The notes: generated from the sequence alone by a model not told the origin. 64,000 nucleotides of DNA from Verrucomicrobiales bacterium (GCA_029213005.1 JARGPI010000015.1:62001-126000), one strand, 5' to 3'. Positions 51,109-60,192 are shown, counted from the stretch's first letter. Translations and numbers: made by a program.

Positions 51109-54100
51109 ATGAAAGACAAACTCACTTTTATAACCGCCAGTGCCGGCAGCGGCAAAACCTACAGCCTCGTGAAAGAGGTCATCGACGCGGTTCGCTCCGG
51201 CTTTGCCAAGCCCGGCAGGATTATCGCGACGACCTTCACCTGCGCCGCAGCCAACGAAATGAAGGAGCGGATTTCCTCGGCTTTTCACGAAGCCAAACTT
51301 CATGACGAAGCCTCCGAGCTGGAGAGCGACGGGATGATCTCCACCGTCCACGGGATCTGTTTCAAACTCCTCAACCGCTTCGCCTTCGAAGCGGGCATCT
51401 CACCCGACATTCGGGTTCTGGATGAAACCGAAGCCAAGCTCCTCCTCGACCGCTCCATCGATGAAGTCGTCGACGAAGCAACCCGTCAGGAGGTCTACAC
51501 CCTCGCCAGTCGCCTCGGACAGCGTAACTCGCGGACCTGGCAGTGGTACTGGCGTCGCGACGTGAAAATGATTGTGGAAAATGCCCGCTCTAACGATATC
51601 CCGCTCGCCCGCCTCCGGGAAATGGGCGAAGCCAGCTGGCAGGAGATGCTCGAGGAACTCGGCGGCGAATCCATCCCCGATCTCGACGACCGCCTCTGTG
51701 CGAAAATCGATGATTTTCTCAGCAACAGCGAACATTCCACTCTCAAAAACACCCGAGACTACCGGCTTCTCGTGATGGGAATCAAGGCCCGGGTCAAAGC
51801 CGCTAATTTCCCCTGGTCGAACTGGGAAAAGCTCACCAGGGAGAAGCCCGAGAGCAAACTCAAAGACTACGCGGAAGCAATCGCCGACGTCGCGAGGCAA
51901 GTCCAGAAACACCCCCGCCTCCATCGGGATTTACGAAACTACATCACCCTGCTTTTTGAGATCGCCGAGAAATCCGGAACCCGGTTTACCGAGTTGAAAA
52001 GAGATCGCGGGGCCGCCGACTTCGCGGATCTCGAAAAAGCGACCCTCGACCTGCTCCGCGAGAACGGAAACGTGACCGAAGTGCTCGCCGAAGACATCGA
52101 CCTCCTCCTCGTTGATGAATTTCAGGACACCAGCCCAATCCAACTGGCTCTCTTCGCCGAGCTGGGCAAACTGGCCAAACGCGTCATTTGGGTGGGCGAT
52201 GTAAAACAATCGATTTACGGCTTTCGAGGCTCCGACCCCGAGTTGGTTTTCCAGGCGGCCAGCGGAGCCGGAAAACGGGAATCACTCGGGAATTCGTGGC
52301 GCTCCCTCCCGGGAATCGTGGGATTGAACAACCTGATGTTTGCGCCAGCTTTTGAAGAACATCTCGGCCTATCTCAGGAGGAAACCGTGATTTTACCGAA
52401 GCGGGGCAACCCTCCCGGGATTCAGCCCGCCATCGAAGTTACCGAACTTTCCAGCGGCGAGACCTACAACAACGGACGCCCCAAATACCTCGGTCGAAAC
52501 CGTCCCTCGGTGATTGCCGATGCCGTAACCGATCTAATCAAACGCGGCGACCAACTCGTAGTCGATAAGAGCAGCCTGACAAAAACTGATCTCACCGGAA
52601 AAGCCCGTCCAATCGAGCCCGGAGACATCGCAATCCTGGTTCGCCGCGGAGCCAATGCCGAAAATATCGGCGCCCAGCTGCGCGCCCGCGGCTTCGATGT
52701 CTCGATGACGGGAAGCGGCCTGCTCGCAGCGCCCGAAGCGGTTTTGGCCATTGCCTGCCTGAGGAGATGGATCGATTCGGCGGATTCCCTCGCCGCAGCC
52801 GAAATTATCGCACTCGAATCACTCAACAAGGTGGAAACATGGCTTGAGGACCGCCTCACTTTCATCGAAAATCTTGAGGAGAGCGAGCTGCGCAATCCCT
52901 GGGAGCCATCCAGCTCCCCCGCTCTCTCGTCACTCCTTGCCGCTGCCCGCGATGATGAATTCCGGACGCTGAATTCGCCCCTCGCGTCCTTTGACCGGGC
53001 GATTCAAGCAGCGGGAGTTACGCGAATCATTTCCGCCTGGGGACCCGGCGAAACCCGCGCCGGCCAGCGTCTCGCCAATCTGGAGCAACTTCGTCGCTAC
53101 ATCGCAGATTACGAAACACGGGCCATGGAATTTGGAACTCCGGCAACCTTGAACGGACTCTTTGGATGGCTCGAAGACCTCACCCAATCGGGAGAGGATC
53201 TTTTTCCGAAAAACCGCACCAAAGGCGCGATCTCAGTCGGAACCTACCATTCCTCGAAAGGACTCGAATGGCCCGTCGTTTTCCTGTCCGACCTCGGAGA
53301 TTCGCCAATGACGAGTCTCTACAATCTGCGGGTCGTAAGAAAGACCGCCGGCGATACTAAAGAACTCGACTTTTCGGCACCTCTGGCCGGACGCGAACTG
53401 CGCCTCTGGATTCATCCCTTCGGCAAAGGTTTCAGCCTCGGTGGGGATCACCCTCTCGATATCGCTCTGGAAGACAGCGAAACCGGTCGGCAGGTCGCCA
53501 AGCGTGATGAAAACGAGCTTTTGCGCCTCCTTTACGTCGGAATGACGAGAGCCCGGGATCGCATGATTTTTCTCCACGAACCCTGCTCCGTGCCAACCTG
53601 GCTCCAGGGGTTGGGGATGAGCGAAGCCGCGGCCATTCTCAACCGAAATCTTAATACGATCCCGACAACGCACCGCATTTACGAGTTCAATGCGGAAAAC
53701 GAACGGCTTGCTGTGGCGAAACAATCTGTGATCCAACTTCCCAAAACCTCTCCGGTCAAAACCCCGCGACTACCCGCCAATCTGACGCCCTCAGGACAGG
53801 ACCGCATCGAAGGCGCCTCCATCAAAGAAATCATTCAGTTCGGCTCCCGTTTGCCTCTCGAAAAAGCCGTCAATGAGCGGGACTACGGCGATGCCATGCA
53901 CCGGATCTTTGCCTCCGAAGTGTTTCAGCCAGGCTTATCGGAAACGGATCGAAATGAGCGGATCAAATGGATACTCGCCGCTTTTGATCTCGATAAGCGG
54001 CTGAACACCAAAGAGATCCTCAGATCCGTTGATCGGTACCGGAAGTTCGTTAGGGATACTTTCGACCCGGAATCGGAGGAAGTCGAAGTCCCCTTTTCCG

Positions 54101-54351
54101 TCACCAATGCTGAGGGTCAGCGCATCACGGGCTTCATCGACCACCTCCTTCACCTCAAAGACGGCAGAAAAGTGATTATTGATCACAAAATCTATCCCGG
54201 GGGCCACGACCAGCGACGTGAGGTAGCGCTCGGTTACTCCGGTCAACTCGCCACCTACGCGGGATGTGTTGATCAGGGCGCGGGTGCCTCCACGTGGATC
54301 CACTTCGCGACAACCGGGGAAGTTATGAACGTCGAAGTTCCAACCCGATAA
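51109..54351 (+). CDS. AddA-like UvrD-family helicase-nuclease
   Basis: The 1080-residue product is a superfamily 1A helicase fused to a nuclease: Walker A TASAGSGKTYSLV (Lys16), RIIATTFTCAAANEMKERI, ISTVHGICFKLLNRF, Walker B LLLVDEFQDTSPIQ (Asp336), GDVKQSIYGFRGSDP, ISVGTYHSSKGLEWPVVFL and motif VI ELLRLLYVGMTRARDRM. The C-terminal nuclease has GFIDHLL and VIIDHK (Asp1025, Lys1027) followed by GQLATYAG. This is the AddA/RecB plan. Together with the upstream protein it should unwind and trim broken DNA ends for RecA-dependent repair. Neither RecD nor Chi recognition can be read from the sequence. A short AT-rich gap and an orphan transcription unit follow. Confidence 0.88.
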   Translation: MKDKLTFITASAGSGKTYSLVKEVIDAVRSGFAKPGRIIATTFTCAAANEMKERISSAFHEAKLHDEASELESDGMISTVHGICFKLLNRFAFEAGISPDIRVLDETEAKLLLDRSIDEVVDEATRQEVYTLASRLGQRNSRTWQWYWRRDVKMIVENARSNDIPLARLREMGEASWQEMLEELGGESIPDLDDRLCAKIDDFLSNSEHSTLKNTRDYRLLVMGIKARVKAANFPWSNWEKLTREKPESKLKDYAEAIADVARQVQKHPRLHRDLRNYITLLFEIAEKSGTRFTELKRDRGAADFADLEKATLDLLRENGNVTEVLAEDIDLLLVDEFQDTSPIQLALFAELGKLAKRVIWVGDVKQSIYGFRGSDPELVFQAASGAGKRESLGNSWRSLPGIVGLNNLMFAPAFEEHLGLSQEETVILPKRGNPPGIQPAIEVTELSSGETYNNGRPKYLGRNRPSVIADAVTDLIKRGDQLVVDKSSLTKTDLTGKARPIEPGDIAILVRRGANAENIGAQLRARGFDVSMTGSGLLAAPEAVLAIACLRRWIDSADSLAAAEIIALESLNKVETWLEDRLTFIENLEESELRNPWEPSSSPALSSLLAAARDDEFRTLNSPLASFDRAIQAAGVTRIISAWGPGETRAGQRLANLEQLRRYIADYETRAMEFGTPATLNGLFGWLEDLTQSGEDLFPKNRTKGAISVGTYHSSKGLEWPVVFLSDLGDSPMTSLYNLRVVRKTAGDTKELDFSAPLAGRELRLWIHPFGKGFSLGGDHPLDIALEDSETGRQVAKRDENELLRLLYVGMTRARDRMIFLHEPCSVPTWLQGLGMSEAAAILNRNLNTIPTTHRIYEFNAENERLAVAKQSVIQLPKTSPVKTPRLPANLTPSGQDRIEGASIKEIIQFGSRLPLEKAVNERDYGDAMHRIFASEVFQPGLSETDRNERIKWILAAFDLDKRLNTKEILRSVDRYRKFVRDTFDPESEEVEVPFSVTNAEGQRITGFIDHLLHLKDGRKVIIDHKIYPGGHDQRREVALGYSGQLATYAGCVDQGAGASTWIHFATTGEVMNVEVPTR

Positions 54352-54514
54352 GCCTTAGGTGATGCCCGATATAGTTGTCCACACTGAATTGTTATAATTC
54401 TGGAATAATCGGTTTACAGAAAAAAGTTTTGTAGCAATGTGGCGGGCCGTATAACGCTGATTTAGTTAAGACATCCAAATCATTAGTTTTTATTAAAAAT
54501 ACACTTGCGAAAGG

Positions 54515-54543
54515 TTTACAGAAACTGTAAAAAAGGCTAGAAT
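54515..54543 (+). promoter_or_regulatory. Strong sigma-70-type promoter for an orphan transcript
   Basis: TTTACA (54515-54520) and TAGAAT (54538-54543) are exactly 17 bases apart, with AT-rich sequence between and upstream. It is the best promoter match in the window. The 160 bases before it (54352-54514), after the addA-like gene, are AT-rich and show only a weak GAATT/AATTC hairpin. Confidence 0.65.
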
Positions 54544-54549
54544 ACTCCA

Positions 54550-54753
54550 AATTTATGGTTAATTTTCAAGTAATTTACCATGGCCAGAATCGTGACTTTA
54601 TTCAACAGAACCACTTTCTCCCTCAGGACGTAATCGACAGCTAGATTACTTCTTCCACCCATTCGAAAAGAGATTCCCGCTCTTACCCCGATTTCGACAA
54701 AGACGCTCTGTATGACCATCCCTTGCTTTGCAAGAAGCAAGGGATGGTTTTTT
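54550..54753 (+). ncRNA. Orphan transcript of about 200 nt, candidate sRNA or small mRNA
   Basis: A transcript starting near 54550 would end at the strong terminator at 54716-54753, giving about 200 bases without a recognised gene. It contains a hairpin GTAATC (54630-54635) with GATTAC (54644-54649), and two tiny open frames: 29 codons from 54555 (MVNFQVIYHGQNRDFIQQNH then FLPQDVIDS) and 17 codons starting MARIVTLFNRTT. Neither has a ribosome site. It does not show the long, open-bubble rod of 6S RNA and I recognise no Rfam-like motif. A regulatory RNA or a short peptide gene are both possible. Bases 54754-54805 are then only leader of the glycosyltransferase gene. Confidence 0.45.
54716..54753 (+). 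terminator. Rho-independent terminator of the orphan transcript
   Basis: CCATCCCTTGCTT (54716-54728) and AAGCAAGGGATGG (54735-54747) form a perfect 13-bp stem around TGCAAG, followed by six T. It lies about 50 bases upstream of the glycosyltransferase start, so that gene must have its own promoter or depend on read-through. Confidence 0.92.
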
Positions 54754-54805
54754 GTCTTCTTGAATCTTTATCAAATCAGATGATGCTCTGCTACCCAGCT
54801 AACCG

Positions 54806-56251
54806 ATGAAAATAGCGATCGTCCATTACCACCTTCGAAGAGGCGGAGTCACCAACGTGATTCAGTCCTCTCAGGAAGCATTGCGTGGTACTGGCGCGGA
54901 AGTTTTGGTGATTTCCGGCGAACCACCGGAAGGAGCTGAGATGGCGAATGTGGTCACGAATTCCGGTTTAAGCTACCGCAACAAGGGTTATCTCAGCGCC
55001 GCGGAGGGTCTCACCGACTCGCTGCAACGGACTGCTCAGGAGCATTTCGGCTCCCAACCGGACGTCTGGCACATCCACAACCACAGCCTGGGTAAAAACG
55101 TGCTTCTGCCTCTCGCCATTACCGGACTGGCGGAGGATAAAGCCGGAATTTTGCTGCAGATGCACGATTTTCCAGAAGACGGGCGACCTCAAAATTACGT
55201 GTCGCAGTGGAATTTCTACGATCTCGAAAAGGAATTTGCCCGGACGCTCTACCCTCTGGCCTCGCACATCCACTACGCGACGATCAACAGTCGCGACCGG
55301 AATTTTTTGATATCGGCAGGGATGAAGCCGGAGCAAATTCATCTGCTCCCGAATGCAGTCCCCGGGACCCAGACGGAAACCACACCGGAAAACCGGCCAT
55401 TTTCGAAGGATAAAAACTTCATTTTGTATCCCTCGCGCGCCATCCGTCGCAAAAATCTGGGCGAGTTGATTCTCCTCGCTCTGGCTTATGGCGACGAAAA
55501 CGATTTTGCGACCAGCCTGATCCCGGAAAACCCGGAATGGAAACCGGTTCACGATCACTGGCAGCAATTGTCGGAGGAGTTGAATCTGCCGATCACTTTC
55601 GGCATCGGTCAGGACGGAAAATACTCCTTTGCCGACCTGGTGGGCTGGGCAGACGGGATGTTAACCACTTCGATTGCCGAAGGATTCGGGCTCGCCTTTC
55701 TTGAGCCATGGCTGCTGGGAAAAAGCGCCGTAGGCCGAAACCTGCCCCGGATCACCACCGACTTCGCCGATTGCGGAATTTCGCTGGATCATCTCTATGA
55801 CCGGATCAATATCCCGCTCTCCTGGCTGGATAAAAAAGAACTGCAGAAGACCGCTGACGACACGCTCCGACGCCTTTATCTGGCCTACAACCGCCCCCTG
55901 CCCCGGAACGCCGTTAAAAAAGTGTTTTCCAGATGGATAGAGGACGACGCGATTGATTTCGGAATGTTGAATGAATTTTATCAGACGAAAATCATCAAGA
56001 AAGTTTCGGCTGATCCGGCGGCTCTGAAGGAGCTCAATCTGCCAACGATCGATTTCTGCGATGCTAAAGAAATTGAAATCAAAAATCAGTTGGTGAAGTC
56101 CCACTACAGTCTCGATTCCTATCGCGCAAATCTGCTGGGGCTCTACCAGAGGGTGACCGATAGCCCCCGCGGAAAGATGACCAGTCTGGATCCCAAAAAG
56201 GTGCTCGAGCAATTTCTGGATCCGCAGCGACTCAATTTGCTGAAGACCTGA
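54806..56251 (+). CDS. GT-B type glycosyltransferase
   Basis: The 481-residue product has the N-terminal GT-B start of family 4-like enzymes (MKIAIVHYHLRRGGVTNVIQ, with the donor/acceptor GG loop), DVWHIHNHSLGKN, INSRDRNFLISAGM, and the C-terminal donor half with ILYPSRAIRRKNLGELI and the EX7E-like region TTSIAEGFGLAFLEPWLLGKSAVGRNLPRI. No signal or membrane segments are present. It should transfer a sugar from a nucleotide donor; the acceptor is unknown. Its TGA overlaps the ATG of the HAD gene, and the C-terminal 60 residues (after the donor domain) are specific to this protein. Confidence 0.82.
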   Translation: MKIAIVHYHLRRGGVTNVIQSSQEALRGTGAEVLVISGEPPEGAEMANVVTNSGLSYRNKGYLSAAEGLTDSLQRTAQEHFGSQPDVWHIHNHSLGKNVLLPLAITGLAEDKAGILLQMHDFPEDGRPQNYVSQWNFYDLEKEFARTLYPLASHIHYATINSRDRNFLISAGMKPEQIHLLPNAVPGTQTETTPENRPFSKDKNFILYPSRAIRRKNLGELILLALAYGDENDFATSLIPENPEWKPVHDHWQQLSEELNLPITFGIGQDGKYSFADLVGWADGMLTTSIAEGFGLAFLEPWLLGKSAVGRNLPRITTDFADCGISLDHLYDRINIPLSWLDKKELQKTADDTLRRLYLAYNRPLPRNAVKKVFSRWIEDDAIDFGMLNEFYQTKIIKKVSADPAALKELNLPTIDFCDAKEIEIKNQLVKSHYSLDSYRANLLGLYQRVTDSPRGKMTSLDPKKVLEQFLDPQRLNLLKT

Positions 56252-57093
56252 TGGATCCGGTTGAGTATTTCCGTAACCATCTGACACCGAGGCACCCCGT
56301 GCCGACCGATACCGCTCCGGCACTTCGCCATTTCGAAGGCATCAAAGCCGTCATTTTTGATATCTACGGCACAATGTTGGTGTCCGGTGCCGGCGATATC
56401 GGAGTAGACGCGAGCAACGCGAGAATGCTGGGGGCGATGAAAGAAACGCTCGAGAGTTTTGGAAGCACAGTGCCCCCGGAGAACGCACTCGCAGAATATT
56501 TCGATCTGATCGATGAGCTGCACCGGAAGTCTGATCATGAGTATCCGGAAATTGAAATTCGAACGGTTTGGACCGCTCTTTTAGAGCGGCATGGCCTATC
56601 TCCTGATTTAGCTTCCGAGGCCTGCGTCATCTTCGAGTGCGCTGCTAATCCGGTCTGGCCGATGCCGGAATTGGAGGAGTCTCTTTCCGCAATCAAGAGC
56701 TCGGGAAAACGACTCGGTATTATTTCAAATGCTCAATTCTATACTCCCCTACTATTTCCCGCACTATTCGGAAAGGAGTTACCGGAACTGGGCTTTGATC
56801 GAGAGGCCGTTATCTATTCCTATCAAGTCGGCGAAGGCAAGCCCTCCCGAAATCTCTACCAGTCGATGAAGGAAATCCTTAATACCAAATCGATTTCTCC
56901 TGCCGAAACCCTGTATATCGGTAACGATATGCTCAAGGATATTTATCCCGCCCGGGCGGAAGGCTTTAACACGGTACTTTTTGCAGGCGACCAGCGCAGC
57001 CTCCGATGGCATCATGGAGATGATCGATTGATCGGAATCTCACCCGATGCCATCATCACTGAACTGAATCAAATCCAGCAACTGATTTCATGA
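56251..57093 (+). CDS. HAD-family hydrolase, DxYGT type
   Basis: The 280-residue product is a haloacid dehalogenase-superfamily protein: motif I VIFDIYGTMLVSG, a helical cap, motif II IISNAQFY, conserved lysine in QVGEGKPSRNLYQ and motif IV TLYIGNDMLKDIYPARAEGF. Motif I reads D-x-Y-G-T, as in haloacid dehalogenases, rather than the D-x-D of most phosphatases, and some phosphatases do share it. An N-terminal extension of about 25 residues precedes the fold. It is translationally coupled to the glycosyltransferase and the CBM9-like gene, so it more likely acts on a sugar phosphate in the same pathway. Confidence 0.8.
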   Translation: MDPVEYFRNHLTPRHPVPTDTAPALRHFEGIKAVIFDIYGTMLVSGAGDIGVDASNARMLGAMKETLESFGSTVPPENALAEYFDLIDELHRKSDHEYPEIEIRTVWTALLERHGLSPDLASEACVIFECAANPVWPMPELEESLSAIKSSGKRLGIISNAQFYTPLLFPALFGKELPELGFDREAVIYSYQVGEGKPSRNLYQSMKEILNTKSISPAETLYIGNDMLKDIYPARAEGFNTVLFAGDQRSLRWHHGDDRLIGISPDAIITELNQIQQLIS

Positions 57094-57695
57094 ATTCGAG
57101 CAAGATTTACCACGTAAAATCAGGAGACCGCGACGCAGCCAATATTTTAACCGACTTCAGCTTTCCCTGGTTGAACTACCCCGCTCCCGACACCGAATTC
57201 CGCGCCTGGCACGACGGGGAAACCTTCTCTTTTGAATTCCAGGTTGAAGATCACGATCTGGTGATTTCGGAATCCAACGATCCCTACTTAAAGGTTCTGG
57301 AATCAGACCGGGTTGAACTGTTCTTTTCACCAACTACAGATTTATCCGAACCTTACTATGGATTTGAAATGGATCCCCGTGGACTGGTCTATGATTACAA
57401 AGGCGAATTCCATCGAAAATTCGATCCTACCTGGCATCTGGAAAGCCTCCAAACCCGGGGCAAGCTGACTCCCCGGGGCTACCAGCTGGAAGGCAGCCTC
57501 CCTATCTCATCGCTGATCGAACTGAATCTGCTTCGCGATCGGCAAATGGTTACCGGTGTTTATCGTGCCGAATTCAGCCACAAATCCGACGGAACGATTC
57601 AACAGGACTGGATTTCGTGGATTGCTCCCGATACAGAAACGCCGGACTTTCATATTCCCGACTCCTTCGGACAATTTGTCTTCGAAGATGAATAA
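57090..57695 (+). CDS. CBM9-like carbohydrate-binding protein
   Basis: The 201-residue product resembles the family 9 carbohydrate-binding beta sandwich: FRAWHDGETFSFEFQVEDHDLV, SDRVELFFSPTTDLSEPYYGFEMDPRGLVYDYKGEF, GYQLEGSLPISSLIEL and VYRAEFSHKSD. The pattern Y-x-FEMDPRG-x-VYD is typical of CBM9-type proteins in PVC bacteria. No signal peptide is seen, so it stays in the cytoplasm unless a start is missed. It overlaps the HAD gene by four bases (ATGA) and is last in the three-gene operon. The neighbouring glycosyltransferase suggests a glycan target. Confidence 0.75.
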   Translation: MNSSKIYHVKSGDRDAANILTDFSFPWLNYPAPDTEFRAWHDGETFSFEFQVEDHDLVISESNDPYLKVLESDRVELFFSPTTDLSEPYYGFEMDPRGLVYDYKGEFHRKFDPTWHLESLQTRGKLTPRGYQLEGSLPISSLIELNLLRDRQMVTGVYRAEFSHKSDGTIQQDWISWIAPDTETPDFHIPDSFGQFVFEDE

Positions 57696-57729
57696 ATCGA
57701 ACCGGACGTCCCTGAATTTTTGATAAGTT

Positions 57730-58467
57730 TCACTGCGTTCGGTTCGCGAGGTTTTTCTCGACCAGCTTGCCAACTTCGAGGCCCAAATAAACTTCACCTA
57801 ACTCAGGGTTTTCATCGACTTCTTTTTTGAGGTTCCCTATCGAAGTCTCTACCGAGTGGACCGTGCCGTCCGCTTCCTGTATGATAAGCATCCAACCGTA
57901 GTACTCCCACCCACCAATATTGGAAGAGTCTCTGTCGGAGTCGTATTCCGTCACGACCGGTTTACATTCGTAGTTGAATGATTGCCCTGCTTTCAGAGAG
58001 GTATCAAACTTCTCTTTGTGGAGAATTTTGCCATAGTCTGCATCGTCATCCGCATAGCGCTTGGTTTGTCGCGCAACCAAAAGGACGGTGGCCTTTCCAT
58101 TTATGAAATCAATATCACGGGAATCGTTTTCGATCGCCACTTTTCCGGTGATCGTTTGGCGTTTCATATAGGAACTGTCTTCGACCCGTTCCCGGCGTCG
58201 TCCCACAGAAAGTTTGGCGTCCAGTTTCGCCCTCGCTTTGGGGGCTGCCGCAATGATTTTGTCCTGTGAAGCCGAATCGAACATGGATATCTTCACGTTA
58301 AAAATGGCACCATCCGGTAAACGTTTGATCCGGGTGTTTCCGCTGGATTGCGTGTAACCCAGCACTTCGACGCTCATGGTTCGCCCTTTCAGATCTTTTA
58401 CCTCTATCGCACTGAATGCAAAACCCGGAAATAGAAGACACACCAACCCAAACAAATACCGTTCCAT
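57730..58467 (-). CDS. Secreted protein with Sla1-homology-like N-terminal domain
   Basis: Starting at the ATG at 58467, the 245-residue product has a signal peptide (MERYLFGLVCLLFPGFAFSA) followed by VKDLKGRTMSVEVLGYTQSSGNTRIKRLPDGAIFNVKISMFDSASQDKI, which has the form of the SHD1-like module common in secreted PVC proteins (W/VxDxKGRTxxAxxxG...). The rest (about 90-245) is beta-rich, acidic in the middle (ADDDADYGK) and has no known family. An upstream in-frame ATG at 58509 would place 14 residues ahead of the signal and is less likely. It converges with the CBM9-like gene. Confidence 0.65.
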   Translation of the reverse strand: MERYLFGLVCLLFPGFAFSAIEVKDLKGRTMSVEVLGYTQSSGNTRIKRLPDGAIFNVKISMFDSASQDKIIAAAPKARAKLDAKLSVGRRRERVEDSSYMKRQTITGKVAIENDSRDIDFINGKATVLLVARQTKRYADDDADYGKILHKEKFDTSLKAGQSFNYECKPVVTEYDSDRDSSNIGGWEYYGWMLIIQEADGTVHSVETSIGNLKKEVDENPELGEVYLGLEVGKLVEKNLANRTQ

Positions 58468-58550
58468 AAGAAAAACTCTACCGAGATAGCATACAAAGTG
58501 CCAGTGCAATGTCGTAAAGTTTTTGTAAAACGCTAAAAGTCAGCGCCAAG

Positions 58551-59414
58551 TCACTTGAGCGATTCGAGCAACCTCGGATCGTCTGTGACCGCAGCGGTAA
58601 AGGAAGGGAAGCGTAATCGCCAGCCGGTGGCCTTGATTTTGTCGTTCGAAACCCGTTTATGGGTCCAGGCCCGTTTCCGGTTTTTGTCCGGCAACGTCTC
58701 TCCGGGTACCGGCAGATTCAGGATCCGGGCAAGCCGCTCGTAGCACTCTCTCTGCGAGATGGGCTCATCATCCGCGACATTATAGATCTCTCCCCGGAGA
58801 CCGGGATCTCCTGATTCGATGAAGTGAATAATCGCCTGTGCGGCATCATCACGATGGATTTGATTCAGCCACCGGCTCACCTCCCCTTTTTCAATCTTCG
58901 CAGAACCCTCGAGCAACTTCTTCAGGTGCACCGAACGACCGGGCCCGTAGATACCCGCGAGCCGCAGGACGATCCCACCAGCGGCCAGCAACTGCTCCTC
59001 CGCGGTTCGGAGATACTTTCCCGTCTCACGGTCGGGATTGGTCGGAGAGTCCTCATTAACTGTTCCGCCATCGACTTGAGGATACACGCTGGTGCTGCTT
59101 GTCAAAATCAGTGGGATCCCACTGAAAACTGAAACCAAGTGCTGAATCCCATCGACGAAAACCGATCGGTAAGCCTCCGGGCCACCCCGACTGGAACTGG
59201 CACAGTGTGTGATAAAATCAGGAGTAAAACCTGCAGCCTTTAACTCACCGCTCAGCTTCTGAATCGATTCTACGTCGCCCAGATCCGCTTCACGACAGGT
59301 TCCTTTACCATTTTTGCTCGCGACTTCGACATGATGCCCTTTTGAGCGAAGCTCTTCCGCGAGGTAACTGCCGAGATAACCGTTCCCCAGAATCAGGATC
59401 TTTAACTCCTCCAT
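58551..59414 (-). CDS. NAD(P)-dependent epimerase/dehydratase family protein
   Basis: The 287-residue product is a short-chain dehydrogenase of the extended type with Rossmann motif KILILGNGYLGSYLAEEL (G-x-G-x2-G), TSSTSVYPQVDGG, and GGIVLRLAGIYGPGRS. The usual Y-x3-K pair is not clear, which fits the YeeZ-like subgroup, in which the catalytic tyrosine motif is degenerate. It may act on a nucleotide sugar or have another redox role. It follows the lipoprotein gene at 59428 by 13 bases, in the same direction. Confidence 0.75.
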   Translation of the reverse strand: MEELKILILGNGYLGSYLAEELRSKGHHVEVASKNGKGTCREADLGDVESIQKLSGELKAAGFTPDFITHCASSSRGGPEAYRSVFVDGIQHLVSVFSGIPLILTSSTSVYPQVDGGTVNEDSPTNPDRETGKYLRTAEEQLLAAGGIVLRLAGIYGPGRSVHLKKLLEGSAKIEKGEVSRWLNQIHRDDAAQAIIHFIESGDPGLRGEIYNVADDEPISQRECYERLARILNLPVPGETLPDKNRKRAWTHKRVSNDKIKATGWRLRFPSFTAAVTDDPRLLESLK

Positions 59415-59427
59415 GTTTCCCCTCCGA

Positions 59428-60192
59428 TTAACGGGCTGAGGCCGGATTGATCAACTTTTTGACATCATCCATGCTCATCTGGAGGTTGTCCTGATAACCA
59501 CTCATTCCCTGAACACCTTCCGGAATGGCAGATTTGTTAAACGCCTTCGACGCGATTCGATCACTTGAAGTGCGATAGGTTTTGTTGAATCGATCCGAGC
59601 TCGAACCGTTCTCCCGCGCCATTTGGTTCTCGAAAGATGAGCTGTTGGTTTTAAAGAGTTTATTGACGAAATGTTTGGTTTCACTTCCCGATTCCGAAGC
59701 TTTCATCGACCCATCCTTAAAAGTTTTCGATCCGGCGAACTCCTGACGCTGGAGGTACTCTGGAGTTTTGAACTCCTTTTTGGCGAAATTGTTATCTTTG
59801 AATCGCGCTTTCTTATTACCGTCAAAAGCCCGGCCAGTTTCGCGGGCCGTTGATGAGGAACGATCCCCGTACAGATCATCGCGCTTCTCGACTCGAACGA
59901 CTTCGCCGTCACTGTTTTTGATGACCCTTTCGTTTTTCAGCGTATTGGCAACCCGGTCAGCGCCCTCATTTTTCTTTCCGCTGCTGGCCAATTCGTTGTC
60001 GTTGACCCCGGAAAATTTGTAGCCCGACTCGCGCTTCAGTCCCACTTTCCGGACTTTACCGAACTTACCGAACTTCGATCCCTCCAGCGATGTGGCGATC
60101 TCCGGCTCGTCCGTCGTTTGGCACTGGCAACAGAATAGCACGCCCACAATTGCGGGAAGCATCAGCTTAAAGGCCTGCCAGTTAATGTTCAT
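59428..60192 (-). CDS. Lys/Ser/Asn-rich envelope lipoprotein
   Basis: From the ATG at 60192 (a start at 60231 would add residues before the signal), the 254-residue product has a signal ending in cysteines (VGVLFCCQCQTTDEP) and a strongly charged, low-complexity body with many K/R-S-N-F repeats, such as GKFGKVRKVGLKRESGYKF, KARFKDNNFAKKEFK and SSSFENQMARENGSSSDRF. Its C terminus has GMSGYQDNLQMSMDDVKKLINPASAR. No family is recognised. It should be a surface or periplasmic lipoprotein that binds acidic or aromatic partners; composition is unlike its neighbours. Confidence 0.6.
   Translation of the reverse strand: MNINWQAFKLMLPAIVGVLFCCQCQTTDEPEIATSLEGSKFGKFGKVRKVGLKRESGYKFSGVNDNELASSGKKNEGADRVANTLKNERVIKNSDGEVVRVEKRDDLYGDRSSSTARETGRAFDGNKKARFKDNNFAKKEFKTPEYLQRQEFAGSKTFKDGSMKASESGSETKHFVNKLFKTNSSSFENQMARENGSSSDRFNKTYRTSSDRIASKAFNKSAIPEGVQGMSGYQDNLQMSMDDVKKLINPASAR

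Noticed and set aside
54537..54740. Minus-strand frame of 67 codons opposite the orphan transcript
   Set aside because: It spans the terminator stem and the -10 box on the other strand, has no recognisable product, and its start region is the hairpin arm.
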